DNA of 15,481 bases from GCA-2716945 sp964342835 (GTDB lineage Bacteria; Pseudomonadota; Gammaproteobacteria; GCA-002705445; GCA-002716945): NCBI GenBank assembly GCA_964342835.1, contig CAYFGJ010000014.1:1-15481 (forward strand), given 5' to 3'. The first letter of the stretch is position 1; each line of letters opens with the position of its first letter. Below the pieces are notes generated by a model. It was not told the origin of the DNA and searched no databases. It saw only the letters and a program-made list of their open reading frames with translations. A program made the translations under genes and the position numbers. Below are positions 1 through 8,021 of this stretch, in pieces.

Positions 1-1
1 G

Positions 2-778
2 CTCGATAAAAAATCTAAAAATTTACTTAATTGCGAAAGAGAAGATCTAAATATTTTTTTATCTTATAAAATGGATCAAGGTAATTCCGTTACATCAGTT
101 ATTCGTTTTTTATCTGTTATTAGGGGTTTTTACTCTTGGTCTAAAGAAAATAATAAAATTAAATATAATCCAACAGATTTATTAGAATCTCCAAAAATAC
201 GAAGAAATTTACCAATTAATTTGAGCGAAGATGATGTTACAAGAATATTAAATGCACCAGACATAAAAACAGAATTAGGAGTTAGAGATAAAACTATTTT
301 AGAATTATTATATGCAACAGGACTTAGAATTTCAGAATTAACAAATCTAAAAATTACTCAAATAAATCTTACGGATGGTTTGGTGAAAGTAATGGGTAAA
401 GGCAATAAAGAAAGAATAATACCTATTGGTCAAAATGCATTAAATTATATAAAAATTTATTTGAATAAATCTAGAGCTAAATTTATAAAGACAGATAATA
501 ATGAATATTTATTTTTGAGTAATAAAGGACAGCCAATTTCTAGAAAATCTTGTTGGAAAATGATTTCTTCATACGCTAAGATAAATTCTCAAAAGAAAAA
601 AATCTCTCCACATTCTTTAAGACATGCCTTTGCATCACATCTTCTTAATCATGGTGCAGATTTGAGATCTGTACAAATGCTTTTGGGACATTCAAGTCTT
701 TCTACGACGCAAATATATACTCATGTTGCCAAAGAAAGATTAATTCAATTTCATTCAAAACATCATCCAAGAGGATAA
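2..778 (+). CDS. xerD: Tyrosine recombinase XerD, 5'-truncated by window edge
   Basis: XerD is the site-specific recombinase that, with XerC and under FtsK control, resolves chromosome dimers at dif. The reading frame is open from base 2, so the gene starts left of the window. The first Met, at 71, is internal; by comparison with E. coli XerD about 40 N-terminal residues are missing. Numbered from that Met, the catalytic set is complete: Arg86 in ATGLRISEL, Lys in the GKGNKER hairpin, His181-x-x-Arg184 (HSLRH), His207 (GHSS) and nucleophile Tyr216 (QIYTH). The C-terminal ending HSKHHPRG resembles the end of E. coli XerD (HHPRA) and not XerC, which decides the paralogue. dsbC starts 4 bp after the stop, as in the E. 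coli xerD-dsbC pair. I see no sign of a phage or integron integrase. Confidence 0.95.
   Translation, partial: LDKKSKNLLNCEREDLNIFLSYKMDQGNSVTSVIRFLSVIRGFYSWSKENNKIKYNPTDLLESPKIRRNLPINLSEDDVTRILNAPDIKTELGVRDKTILELLYATGLRISELTNLKITQINLTDGLVKVMGKGNKERIIPIGQNALNYIKIYLNKSRAKFIKTDNNEYLFLSNKGQPISRKSCWKMISSYAKINSQKKKISPHSLRHAFASHLLNHGADLRSVQMLLGHSSLSTTQIYTHVAKERLIQFHSKHHPRG
771..775 (+). promoter_or_regulatory. Shine-Dalgarno of dsbC
   Basis: GAGGA lies 7 nt before the dsbC ATG and overlaps the last codons and stop of xerD. It is one of only two clear Shine-Dalgarno sequences in the window and fixes the dsbC start at 783. The arrangement suggests that dsbC is translated from the xerD transcript. Confidence 0.7.
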
Positions 779-782
779 AAAT

Positions 783-1490
783 ATGAAAAAAATAATAAGT
801 TCTTTTGTTTTTATTTTATTATCTGGATGTAGTCAATCAGATGATTATTTAAGTGAGGCAAATATAGAAATTAAAAAAAATTATCCTAATATTGAAATCG
901 AAAAGATTAGAAAAGTTGATGATAAATTATTTGAAATTATTATAGAAAATGAAATTTATTATTTAACATCTGATTATAAACATTTGATAGCAGGCAATGT
1001 TATAAATATTCATACAAAAGAAAATATAACAGAATCATCTATGAAAGAAAAAAGATTGATTGTCTTAAAAGAACTTGATAAAGAAAATATGATTATTTAT
1101 AAACCCGAAAAAGTTAAACATGTTTTAACTATTTTTACTGATACTACTTGTCCTTATTGTCAAAAATTACATAATGAAATAACTAATTTGTTGAAAAATA
1201 ATATAGAAATCAGATATGTATTGTTTTCCAGAAATGGTAATCAAATGGATGCTTATAAAGAAATGGTATCGGCTTGGTGTGCTAAAGACAGAAAAAATGC
1301 TTTAGAACAATTATATGATGGCCAATCAATTGTTGAAAATTTAAATTGTACTAATCCTATCAGTAAAAATTTAGAAATTGCCGGAAAGTTATTAGTTACT
1401 GGTACACCCATGACATTTACAGAAGCTGGAGATATTATACCTGGATATCAATCATCAGATAAAATAATTAAATTTATTGAAAATTTATAA
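783..1490 (+). CDS. dsbC: Thiol:disulfide interchange protein DsbC, predicted lipoprotein form
   Basis: DsbC is the envelope disulfide isomerase that reshuffles wrong disulfides and is kept reduced by DsbD. The 235 aa match the E. coli protein in length and order: N-terminal dimerisation region (about 25-85), linker, then a thioredoxin fold. The redox motif is C123-P-Y-C126. The structural second disulfide pair is present (C166 in WCAKD and C189), as is Thr208-cisPro209 (GTP). Two things differ from textbook DsbC. The active site is CPYC, as in DsbG, instead of CGYC. The short signal sequence ends in a lipobox (L13-S14-G15-C16), so the mature protein should be lipidated; Ser at +2 favours the outer membrane by the E. 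coli sorting rule. The stop overlaps the sbcB stop from the opposite strand. DsbG is the main alternative, but the second cysteine pair and the xerD neighbour support DsbC. Confidence 0.9.
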   Translation: MKKIISSFVFILLSGCSQSDDYLSEANIEIKKNYPNIEIEKIRKVDDKLFEIIIENEIYYLTSDYKHLIAGNVINIHTKENITESSMKEKRLIVLKELDKENMIIYKPEKVKHVLTIFTDTTCPYCQKLHNEITNLLKNNIEIRYVLFSRNGNQMDAYKEMVSAWCAKDRKNALEQLYDGQSIVENLNCTNPISKNLEIAGKLLVTGTPMTFTEAGDIIPGYQSSDKIIKFIENL

Positions 1491-2894
1491 ATAGGATTTA
1501 TATTTTTTTTCTTCCAATTGTAGGTAATTATCTATTTCAGTTAAATAATCTTTATCAGTTTTTAATTCAACACTATCATGTAATTTTTTTAATTCTTTTT
1601 TAGCTTTATCCAAAGTACACCAAGGAACATCATCATTGCAAAATACTTTACTTGCTATACTATTTTTCATTTTATTTTTTTTATTTTCGGAAAGTTCATC
1701 AGGGTAGTCTGAGAATAGTATTCTGTTAGCAATTTCTTTAGCTCTCCCATCTTCTAATTGTTCAATAATATCTCTCTTTACTTTCTTATCTTCTGTTATA
1801 TGAAATAGTTTTTTACGTTTTATATCAGCATTTGGCGTAAACGCTGAAAATAATTGTTCTTCAACATAATCTGATGATTGGTCAACCTGATAATCATCTT
1901 GTTTATCTACTAATGCTTGATTAGTGTTTAGTTTAAAATTGTCCAGTTCTTTTATTTGCATAGCTTTTCTTTTATATCCGTCTTTGTCACTTTTTACAGT
2001 AGTCTGATCTATTAATCCATCATCTCTTAAAAGAATAGGAAAATTATTAGTTTTCACTGTATATATTATTTTTTCTTTAATGAGTGTCTTAATTTCAGAA
2101 GTTTTAGCATTTGCATATTCTTTAGGATCATGATTTAAATTAAAAAAAGCTAATTCTTTAGGATTATTTGGATTGGCTGAAATAAGACTTATCGGAACTA
2201 ATTTATCTCGACTAAGAATTGCATATAAAAAATTATTTTTATTTATTAATTCTTGTTGAATTATTTCAGGTGATCTTGACAAAAGACATGACTGCCATAA
2301 TTCTTCATTATTTTGTTTTATCAATTTGGCTATACCTAACGTAGCTTCTACATCACTTAATGCATCATGAGCAGTTTGATGTTCAATATTATTTTCTTTT
2401 GCCACAGATTCTAGTTTTAAGATACTTTTTTTATTTTTATCGCATGGAATCTTTATAGTTTTGAGTTTAAGGCAATTTATTACTTCAACAATTTTATATA
2501 TGTCAGCTCTACTATTTTTTATATCACCATTTATTTTAGTATTTGTTAAATATGGTTCATGAAGTGATTGATAGAAACTAGATCTTAAAAATCTCTCATC
2601 AAAACTTATGCTATTATAACCAATAAAGATTGCTGGTGACCATTCAGAAAATTTATCATAGAATTTTTTCATCATTTCATAGAATGATTGAGCGTTAGAT
2701 AATTTTGAAATATCAGCTTTTATAGCTGCTAATGCTCCTGGATTTGCAATAACACCATCTTTCAGACGGCATTTTTCATTAATTACATCCTTAGTGTTAA
2801 AATTTTCATCTGTCAGTATTGCTGCAAGCTGAATTGGTTGGTCAAAATTTGAATTAAAACCAGTGGTTTCAAAATCATAAAAAACATAATCCAT
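1485..2894 (-). CDS. sbcB: Exonuclease I (SbcB)
   Basis: ExoI degrades single-stranded DNA 3' to 5' in recombination and mismatch repair. The 469 aa are close to the 475 of E. coli ExoI. The N-terminal DEDDh nuclease domain is complete: D7 and E9 (YDFETTG), D99 (IGYNSISFDERF), H176 and D181 (AHDALSDVEAT). NPGA (51-54) and NSRAD (127-131) match family positions. The remainder, about 200-469, fits the SH3-like and helical ExoI C-terminal parts and is lysine-rich here. The ATG at 2894 is supported by AAGGA 6 nt upstream. The gene is divergent from parE and convergent with dsbC, with a 6-nt overlap of the ends (TTATAA holds both stop codons). Conserved residues indicate an active enzyme. Confidence 0.94.
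   Translation of the reverse strand: MDYVFYDFETTGFNSNFDQPIQLAAILTDENFNTKDVINEKCRLKDGVIANPGALAAIKADISKLSNAQSFYEMMKKFYDKFSEWSPAIFIGYNSISFDERFLRSSFYQSLHEPYLTNTKINGDIKNSRADIYKIVEVINCLKLKTIKIPCDKNKKSILKLESVAKENNIEHQTAHDALSDVEATLGIAKLIKQNNEELWQSCLLSRSPEIIQQELINKNNFLYAILSRDKLVPISLISANPNNPKELAFFNLNHDPKEYANAKTSEIKTLIKEKIIYTVKTNNFPILLRDDGLIDQTTVKSDKDGYKRKAMQIKELDNFKLNTNQALVDKQDDYQVDQSSDYVEEQLFSAFTPNADIKRKKLFHITEDKKVKRDIIEQLEDGRAKEIANRILFSDYPDELSENKKNKMKNSIASKVFCNDDVPWCTLDKAKKELKKLHDSVELKTDKDYLTEIDNYLQLEEKKYKSYL
1486..1510 (+). terminator. Possible weak intrinsic terminator of xerD-dsbC
   Basis: A perfect 7-bp inverted repeat, TATAAAT-AGG-ATTTATA (1486-1502), is followed directly by eight T (1503-1510). 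The stem is all A/U with a 3-nt loop, so it is weak. It lies over the dsbC stop and the 3' end of sbcB. The position is right for ending the plus-strand transcript, but chance is plausible in such AT-rich DNA. Confidence 0.3.
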
Positions 2895-2945
2895 TTATCT
2901 TCCTTGTCTTATATAGTAATATATTTGTAATTATAACAAATCATA
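2895..2945. promoter_or_regulatory. Divergent promoter gap sbcB / parE
   Basis: This 51-bp gap must carry the start signals for sbcB (minus) and probably the whole parE block (plus). Around 2930-2937 the bases ATTATAAC read as TATAAC on the plus strand (2932-2937) and as TATAAT on the minus strand (2935 back to 2930). The best plus -35 with 17-bp spacing is TTATAT (2909-2914), only 3/6 of consensus; no good minus -35 is visible. If the plus -10 is used, transcription would start about at the GTG of parE. In DNA this AT-rich, -10-like words are common, so this is tentative. Confidence 0.35.
2901..2905 (-). promoter_or_regulatory. Shine-Dalgarno of sbcB
   Basis: On the minus strand AAGGA lies 6 nt before the sbcB ATG. 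It is the better of the two recognisable Shine-Dalgarno sequences in this window and supports the chosen start. Confidence 0.65.
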
Positions 2946-4844
2946 GTGAAAAAAAAATATACATCCTCTGACATAGAAGTTTTAAAAGGTATTGAACCAG
3001 TTCAAAAACGTCCTGGAATGTATACTGATACAACTAACCCAAATCATTTAACACAAGAATTAATTGATAATAGTGTTGATGAAGCTATCGCAGGGTTTTG
3101 TTCTCTTATAATTATAACGCTTCACGATAATGGGTACATTTCTGTTGAGGATAATGGAAGAGGTATGCCTACAGATATTCATCCTGATCATAAAGTATCG
3201 GGAATAGAAGTTATTATGACAAATTTACACTCTGGTGCAAAATTTACTGAAAAAAATTATCGTTATTCTGGAGGATTGCACGGAGTTGGGGTTTCTGTTG
3301 TTAATGCGTTATCTGAGTTTCTTGATGTTATGGTGGAAAGGGAAGGAGATAACCAAAAATATCATATGTCTTTTAAGAATGGTGTATTAAAAACTAAACT
3401 TAAAAAAGCAGGTAAAAGCAATAAAACAAAACATGGAACATGTGTTTCATTCAAGCCAAACCATAAGTATTTTGAAACGCCAACATTAAACATTAAAGAC
3501 CTTGAACATTTAATAAAAGCAAAATCAATATTACAACCAGGCCTAAAACTTATTTTAATTGATGAAAAATATAGTAATACCAAAAAAGAGTATTTACATG
3601 ATGGGGGATTGGATCAATATTTACTTGGACATTACACTGATAGTGAAGATATTTTACCACGAGAAACGTATTTTGGAGAAATAGAACAAGAATTATATAC
3701 AATAAATTGGAGTATATTGTGGCTCTTAGAATCTGATGAATATGTACAAGAAAGTTATGTAAATCTGATACCTACTTCACAGGGTGGAAGTCATGTTAAT
3801 GCTTTTAGATTGGGTATTATTGATGCGTTAAGAGAATTTTGTGATAGACATAAATTGTTACCAAAAAATATCAAACTTGTTCCAGAAGATATATGGAAAA
3901 ATACTGCATTTATAATATCTTTAAGAATGAGTAATCCGCAATTTGCGGGACAAACAAAAAATAAATTGCAATCAAGCTCAACAATTTCAAATTTATCGTT
4001 ACAGATTAAAGATAGATTTGAGCTCTGGCTGAATAAACATAGAGAAACTGGTAATAAGTTAGTAGAGTTAGCTATTCAAAATGCTCAAACAAGAATATCT
4101 CTTAACAATTCATCGACTAAAAAATCAAGCAAACATAATATATTGCCGAGTCGTTTATCAGATTGTTCTAGTAAAGATTCAAATATTACAGAATTATTTT
4201 TAGTTGAAGGAGATTCAGCTGGTGGTTCAGCTAAACAAGCACGTGATCGATCATATCAAGCTATATTACCTTTAAGAGGAAAAATATTAAATACTTGGGA
4301 ATTATCCTCATCTAAAATATTAGAGTCTAAAGAAGTTAAAGATATTAGTTTATGTATTGGGGTAGAACCAGGTTCTCAGGATATTAGCAATTTAAGATAC
4401 AACAAAATATGTATCTTATCTGATGCTGATTCTGATGGAATGCATATTGCTACTTTATTAACAGCATTGTTTTTGAAACATTATAAGGAGCTCGTAATAG
4501 CAGGACACATATATGTTGCTAAACCACCTTTATATAGAATTGATATTAAAAAAGATACGTATTATGTAGTTAATGATCGTGAAAAGGAAAATTTATTGAA
4601 AAAATTTAAACTCAAAGAGGATAATGCAGAAGTATCGGTAACTAGATTTAAAGGACTGGGAGAAATGAACCCTGAACAACTTAGAGAAACCACATTAGCA
4701 AAAAACACACGAAAATTGATCAAATTAACAACAATTAATGGCAATAAAGATTCTTTGATGGTTGATATGTTATTATCTAAAAAGAAATCATCAGAGAGAA
4801 AAGATTGGCTAGAGACAAAAGGCAATATAGCCCAAATTGATTAA
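2946..4844 (+). CDS. parE: DNA topoisomerase IV subunit B (ParE)
   Basis: ParE is the ATPase subunit of topoisomerase IV, which unlinks daughter chromosomes. The 632 aa match E. coli ParE (about 630) and lack the long GyrB C-terminal insertion. The GHKL ATPase site shows E38 and N42 (ELIDNSVDEA), D69 (EDNGRGMP), the GGLHGVG lid (109-115) and the transducer lysine in QTK (336-338). The TOPRIM domain has E421 (LVEGDSAGGSAKQARDR) and D493/D495/D497 (DADSDG), with PLRGKILN between them. The C-terminal RFKGLGEMNP motif is intact. The start is GTG with no Shine-Dalgarno; its N-terminus aligns with E. coli ParE residue for residue, so this start is well supported. A run of nine A follows directly (2949-2957). 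parC begins 2 bp after the stop, so the two subunits are co-expressed. Confidence 0.97.
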   Translation: MKKKYTSSDIEVLKGIEPVQKRPGMYTDTTNPNHLTQELIDNSVDEAIAGFCSLIIITLHDNGYISVEDNGRGMPTDIHPDHKVSGIEVIMTNLHSGAKFTEKNYRYSGGLHGVGVSVVNALSEFLDVMVEREGDNQKYHMSFKNGVLKTKLKKAGKSNKTKHGTCVSFKPNHKYFETPTLNIKDLEHLIKAKSILQPGLKLILIDEKYSNTKKEYLHDGGLDQYLLGHYTDSEDILPRETYFGEIEQELYTINWSILWLLESDEYVQESYVNLIPTSQGGSHVNAFRLGIIDALREFCDRHKLLPKNIKLVPEDIWKNTAFIISLRMSNPQFAGQTKNKLQSSSTISNLSLQIKDRFELWLNKHRETGNKLVELAIQNAQTRISLNNSSTKKSSKHNILPSRLSDCSSKDSNITELFLVEGDSAGGSAKQARDRSYQAILPLRGKILNTWELSSSKILESKEVKDISLCIGVEPGSQDISNLRYNKICILSDADSDGMHIATLLTALFLKHYKELVIAGHIYVAKPPLYRIDIKKDTYYVVNDREKENLLKKFKLKEDNAEVSVTRFKGLGEMNPEQLRETTLAKNTRKLIKLTTINGNKDSLMVDMLLSKKKSSERKDWLETKGNIAQID

Positions 4845-4846
4845 TA

Positions 4847-7102
4847 ATGACAAAAAGCGATAGTTCTTTAAAAAAAACACAAGGTAATATAGAAAAACTT
4901 TCCGTTAAGGATTTCACAGAACAGGCATATTTAAATTATTCTATGTATGTCATCCTTGATAGAGCATTACCAAATATTTCAGATGGTTTAAAACCAGTTC
5001 AAAGAAGAATATTATTTGCTATGAATGAACTCTCATTGAAATCAACTTCAAAATTTAAAAAATCTGCAAGAACCATAGGTGATGTCCTTGGTAAATTCCA
5101 TCCACATGGAGATACTGCTTGTTACGAAGCAATGGTTATGATGGCACAACCATTTTCATATAACTATCCTCTTATAAGCGGTCAAGGTAACTGGGGAACT
5201 CAAGATGATCCTAAATCATTTGCAGCGATGAGATATACAGAATCACGATTAACAGAATTTTCTAACTTATTGTTGGATGAAATAAAAATGGGTACAGTTG
5301 GTTGGAATTTAAATTTTGATGGCACATTAGAAGAGCCAAGTATTTTACCATCAATGATTCCAAACATATTAATCAATGGCAGTAGTGGTATAGCAGTTGG
5401 AATGTCTACAGATATTCCATCACATAATTTAAAAGAAGTTTTAGATGCTACAATCCTTTTATTAGATAAACCAAAATCATCTATAAATGATATTATGTCA
5501 CGTTTAATGGGACCAGATTTTCCAACTGGCGGACAATTAGTTTCAAATAATTCTGAATTAAAAAATATATATGAGTATGGAACAGGCAATATAAGAATAA
5601 GAGCAACATATAAAACAAAAGGTAAAGAAATAATAATAGATTCTATACCTTACCAAACAACTATTTCAAAAATTATCGAACAAATACAAGAACAGATATA
5701 TACAAAAAAGACAAAATTTATTGACTCTGTAGAAGATTTGTCTGATCAAGAATATCCGGTACGTCTTATTTTAAGAACTAAAGGACGATCTTTCGATTCA
5801 GACGATGTTATGTCACATCTCTTTTATACAACTGATCTAGAGAAAAATTATAGAGTTAATATGAATATGATAGGGTTGAATGGAAAACCACAAGTTAAGA
5901 ATATTATAAGTATTCTTTCAGAGTGGATAAAATTTAGAAAAGATACAATTTCTAAAAAACTACAATGGGAATTAGATAAAGTTCAACAAAGAATACATAT
6001 TCTTAAAGCATATATTGTTGTTTATAAAAATTTGAATGACATCATAAAAATTATAAGAAATGAAGATAATCCTAAAAATATTTTAAAAAAACGTTATAAA
6101 TTTACGGATATTCAATATAATGCAATCATCGAAATGAAAGTAAGAAGCTTAGCAAAATTACACGAGATTGAAATTAAAAATGAACTAAAGACTTTATCTT
6201 CACGTGAAGAAGATATTTCTTCTGTTTTATCATCTAAAATAAAACTAACTAAGCTACTTAAAGAAAATTTAAAAAGTATTTCTACAAAATATCATCGTGA
6301 CAGATCTACTAAAATTATTGAATCACAACCAGCTAAAGCTATAAAAATCCAACCTATTATTTCAAAAGATCCTGTAACTATAATTTTATCTAAAAATGGA
6401 TGGATTAAAGTTGTAAAAGGCCATGAAATTGATTTAAATCTTATTTCATATAAGACTGGTGATAATTATCTATCACATATAATTAGTAATTTAAACGAAC
6501 ATGTTTCATTTTTTGATCAAAGAGGATATGTATATAGTACAGATATTTCTAATTTACCAATAAGCAGGGGTCATGGAGAACCATTGAGTAAATTTTTTAG
6601 TATCTCTGATGGCACTACATTTGTTGGATTGTCAAATATTGATAAAAATAAATCAATTTTAAATGCTTCTAATCGAGGGTATGGATTTATATGTTTGCAT
6701 GAAGACATCATTGCACCAAGAAAAAAGGGGAAAATTTTGTTAAAAACAAAAGATTCATATGCTTTACATCCAGTATCTTTTGATTTAGATCAGGATAATT
6801 ATTATGTTGTTATTACAAATGAAAATTATATGCTGATAGGAAGCCTTAAAGAATTGCCAATCCTCAATAAAGGAAAAGGAGTGAAAATGATAAATCTATC
6901 TAATACTGAAAAGGAAACCATAAATTTTTTAGGTATTTTAAGAAATAATCAATCATTATCAATAATCAACGACAAAGGCAGATCTAAAACTATGGATTTT
7001 GAGAAACTCAAAAATTATATAATGAAACGCACTAGGAGAGGCAAAAAAATTGAACAAAAGTTTTTGCATCGAACTGGAAAATCAAATTATAATATAAGTT
7101 AA
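4847..7102 (+). CDS. parC: DNA topoisomerase IV subunit A (ParC)
   Basis: ParC is the DNA breaking and rejoining subunit that pairs with ParE. The 751 aa are essentially the length of E. coli ParC (752), with about ten extra N-terminal residues. The winged-helix region carries the catalytic Tyr130 in AAMRYTESRL and the preceding HPHGDTACYEAM segment. Thr90 occupies the E. coli Ser80 position and Glu94 the Glu84 position of the quinolone-contact region. The coiled-coil/tower part follows (about 350-480), then a C-terminal beta-pinwheel from about 500 with conserved words such as ISRGHGEPLSKFF and NKGKGVKMINL. There is no GyrA box, supporting ParC over GyrA. There is no Shine-Dalgarno, so translation is probably coupled to parE. 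htpX follows 1 bp after the stop. Confidence 0.97.
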   Translation: MTKSDSSLKKTQGNIEKLSVKDFTEQAYLNYSMYVILDRALPNISDGLKPVQRRILFAMNELSLKSTSKFKKSARTIGDVLGKFHPHGDTACYEAMVMMAQPFSYNYPLISGQGNWGTQDDPKSFAAMRYTESRLTEFSNLLLDEIKMGTVGWNLNFDGTLEEPSILPSMIPNILINGSSGIAVGMSTDIPSHNLKEVLDATILLLDKPKSSINDIMSRLMGPDFPTGGQLVSNNSELKNIYEYGTGNIRIRATYKTKGKEIIIDSIPYQTTISKIIEQIQEQIYTKKTKFIDSVEDLSDQEYPVRLILRTKGRSFDSDDVMSHLFYTTDLEKNYRVNMNMIGLNGKPQVKNIISILSEWIKFRKDTISKKLQWELDKVQQRIHILKAYIVVYKNLNDIIKIIRNEDNPKNILKKRYKFTDIQYNAIIEMKVRSLAKLHEIEIKNELKTLSSREEDISSVLSSKIKLTKLLKENLKSISTKYHRDRSTKIIESQPAKAIKIQPIISKDPVTIILSKNGWIKVVKGHEIDLNLISYKTGDNYLSHIISNLNEHVSFFDQRGYVYSTDISNLPISRGHGEPLSKFFSISDGTTFVGLSNIDKNKSILNASNRGYGFICLHEDIIAPRKKGKILLKTKDSYALHPVSFDLDQDNYYVVITNENYMLIGSLKELPILNKGKGVKMINLSNTEKETINFLGILRNNQSLSIINDKGRSKTMDFEKLKNYIMKRTRRGKKIEQKFLHRTGKSNYNIS

Positions 7103-7103
7103 G

Positions 7104-8021
7104 ATGAAGAGAGTATTTTTTTTCATAATTGTAAATATAGCAATACTATTTGTATTGAGTATTTTTTTATCTTTGATTGGGTTTACTGGAATCCTCCAAC
7201 AAAATGGAATTGATTTAGATTATAACTCTCTTATGATTTTTTCACTTGTTTTCGGTATGGGTGGATCATTTATATCATTATATATGTCTAAATGGATGGC
7301 TAAATCGTTGGCTGGAGTTCAAATAATAACCTCGCCGAAAAATGATTTTGAAAAATGGTATTTTAATACAGTAAAAAAACAATCAAATTTGTTAGATTTA
7401 AAGATGCCTGAAATAGGGGTATTTCAGTCTGATGCACCAAATGCTTTTGCAACTGGTGCATCCAAAAATAGCTCTTTGATAGCATTAAGTACAGGTCTGA
7501 TTAGCAAGATGAATAAATCAGAAGTAGAAGCTGTCATTGGACATGAAATGAGTCATGTTGCTAATGGTGATATGGTTACACTTAGTCTTATACAAGGAGT
7601 TGTTAATGCATTTGTAATATTTTTCTCAAGGGTTATCGGACATTTTGTCGACCGAGTAATATTAAAGAACGAAAGGGGTTATGGTATAGGTTATTTTTTT
7701 ACTGTTATTTTTGCACAAATAATCTTAGGTATATTAGCATCAACAATTGTTTGTTGGTATTCCAGAATGAGAGAATATCGCGCAGATATAGGTGGGGCAC
7801 AAATAAGCGGCAAAGAAAATATGATTTCTGCATTAAAATCTTTAGAGAAATTTAGTGCCGCAAGATTACCTGATCAAATGTTAGCATTTGGTATATCAAA
7901 CAAAGGACAAAAGAGTACATTTCAAAAATTATTTTCTACTCATCCACCCTTAAATAAAAGAATACAAGCTCTAGAAAATACAAATATAACAAATCTAACA
8001 AATCAACACCCGGCTTCTTAA
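7104..8021 (+). CDS. htpX: Membrane zinc protease HtpX (M48 family)
   Basis: HtpX is an inner-membrane metalloprotease that removes misfolded membrane proteins alongside FtsH; its active site faces the cytoplasm. The 305 aa compare with 293 in E. coli. Two N-terminal transmembrane segments (about 4-26 and 42-62) are followed by the catalytic domain with H147-E148-x-x-H151 (HEMSH) and third zinc ligand E224 in SRMREYRAD. Two further hydrophobic segments (about 160-180 and 195-218) lie between them. SKWMA, NAFATGA and STHPPLNKRI are family signatures. In E. coli htpX is Cpx- and heat-regulated as a single gene; here it sits 1 bp after parC and overlaps efp by one base (TAATG), so it probably shares the block's transcript. 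No promoter or heat-shock element is visible before it. Confidence 0.96.
   Translation: MKRVFFFIIVNIAILFVLSIFLSLIGFTGILQQNGIDLDYNSLMIFSLVFGMGGSFISLYMSKWMAKSLAGVQIITSPKNDFEKWYFNTVKKQSNLLDLKMPEIGVFQSDAPNAFATGASKNSSLIALSTGLISKMNKSEVEAVIGHEMSHVANGDMVTLSLIQGVVNAFVIFFSRVIGHFVDRVILKNERGYGIGYFFTVIFAQIILGILASTIVCWYSRMREYRADIGGAQISGKENMISALKSLEKFSAARLPDQMLAFGISNKGQKSTFQKLFSTHPPLNKRIQALENTNITNLTNQHPAS

Noticed and set aside
2..778. Recombinase gene as a sign of a mobile element or integron
   Set aside because: The C-terminal ending and the dsbC neighbour identify chromosomal XerD. No attachment repeats or cargo genes are present.
3362..3583. Minus-strand open frame inside parE
   Set aside because: It lies wholly within conserved ParE coding sequence, matches no family and has no start signal. 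The other antisense open frames inside parE (4562-4825), parC (5200-5589), aroC, leuC, leuD and leuB, and the one opposite psd (10159-10392), are rejected for the same reason.
4847..7102. Possible GyrA/GyrB pair instead of ParC/ParE
   Set aside because: The lengths, the absence of the GyrB insertion and GyrA box, and direct motif agreement with E. coli ParE and ParC all favour topoisomerase IV.
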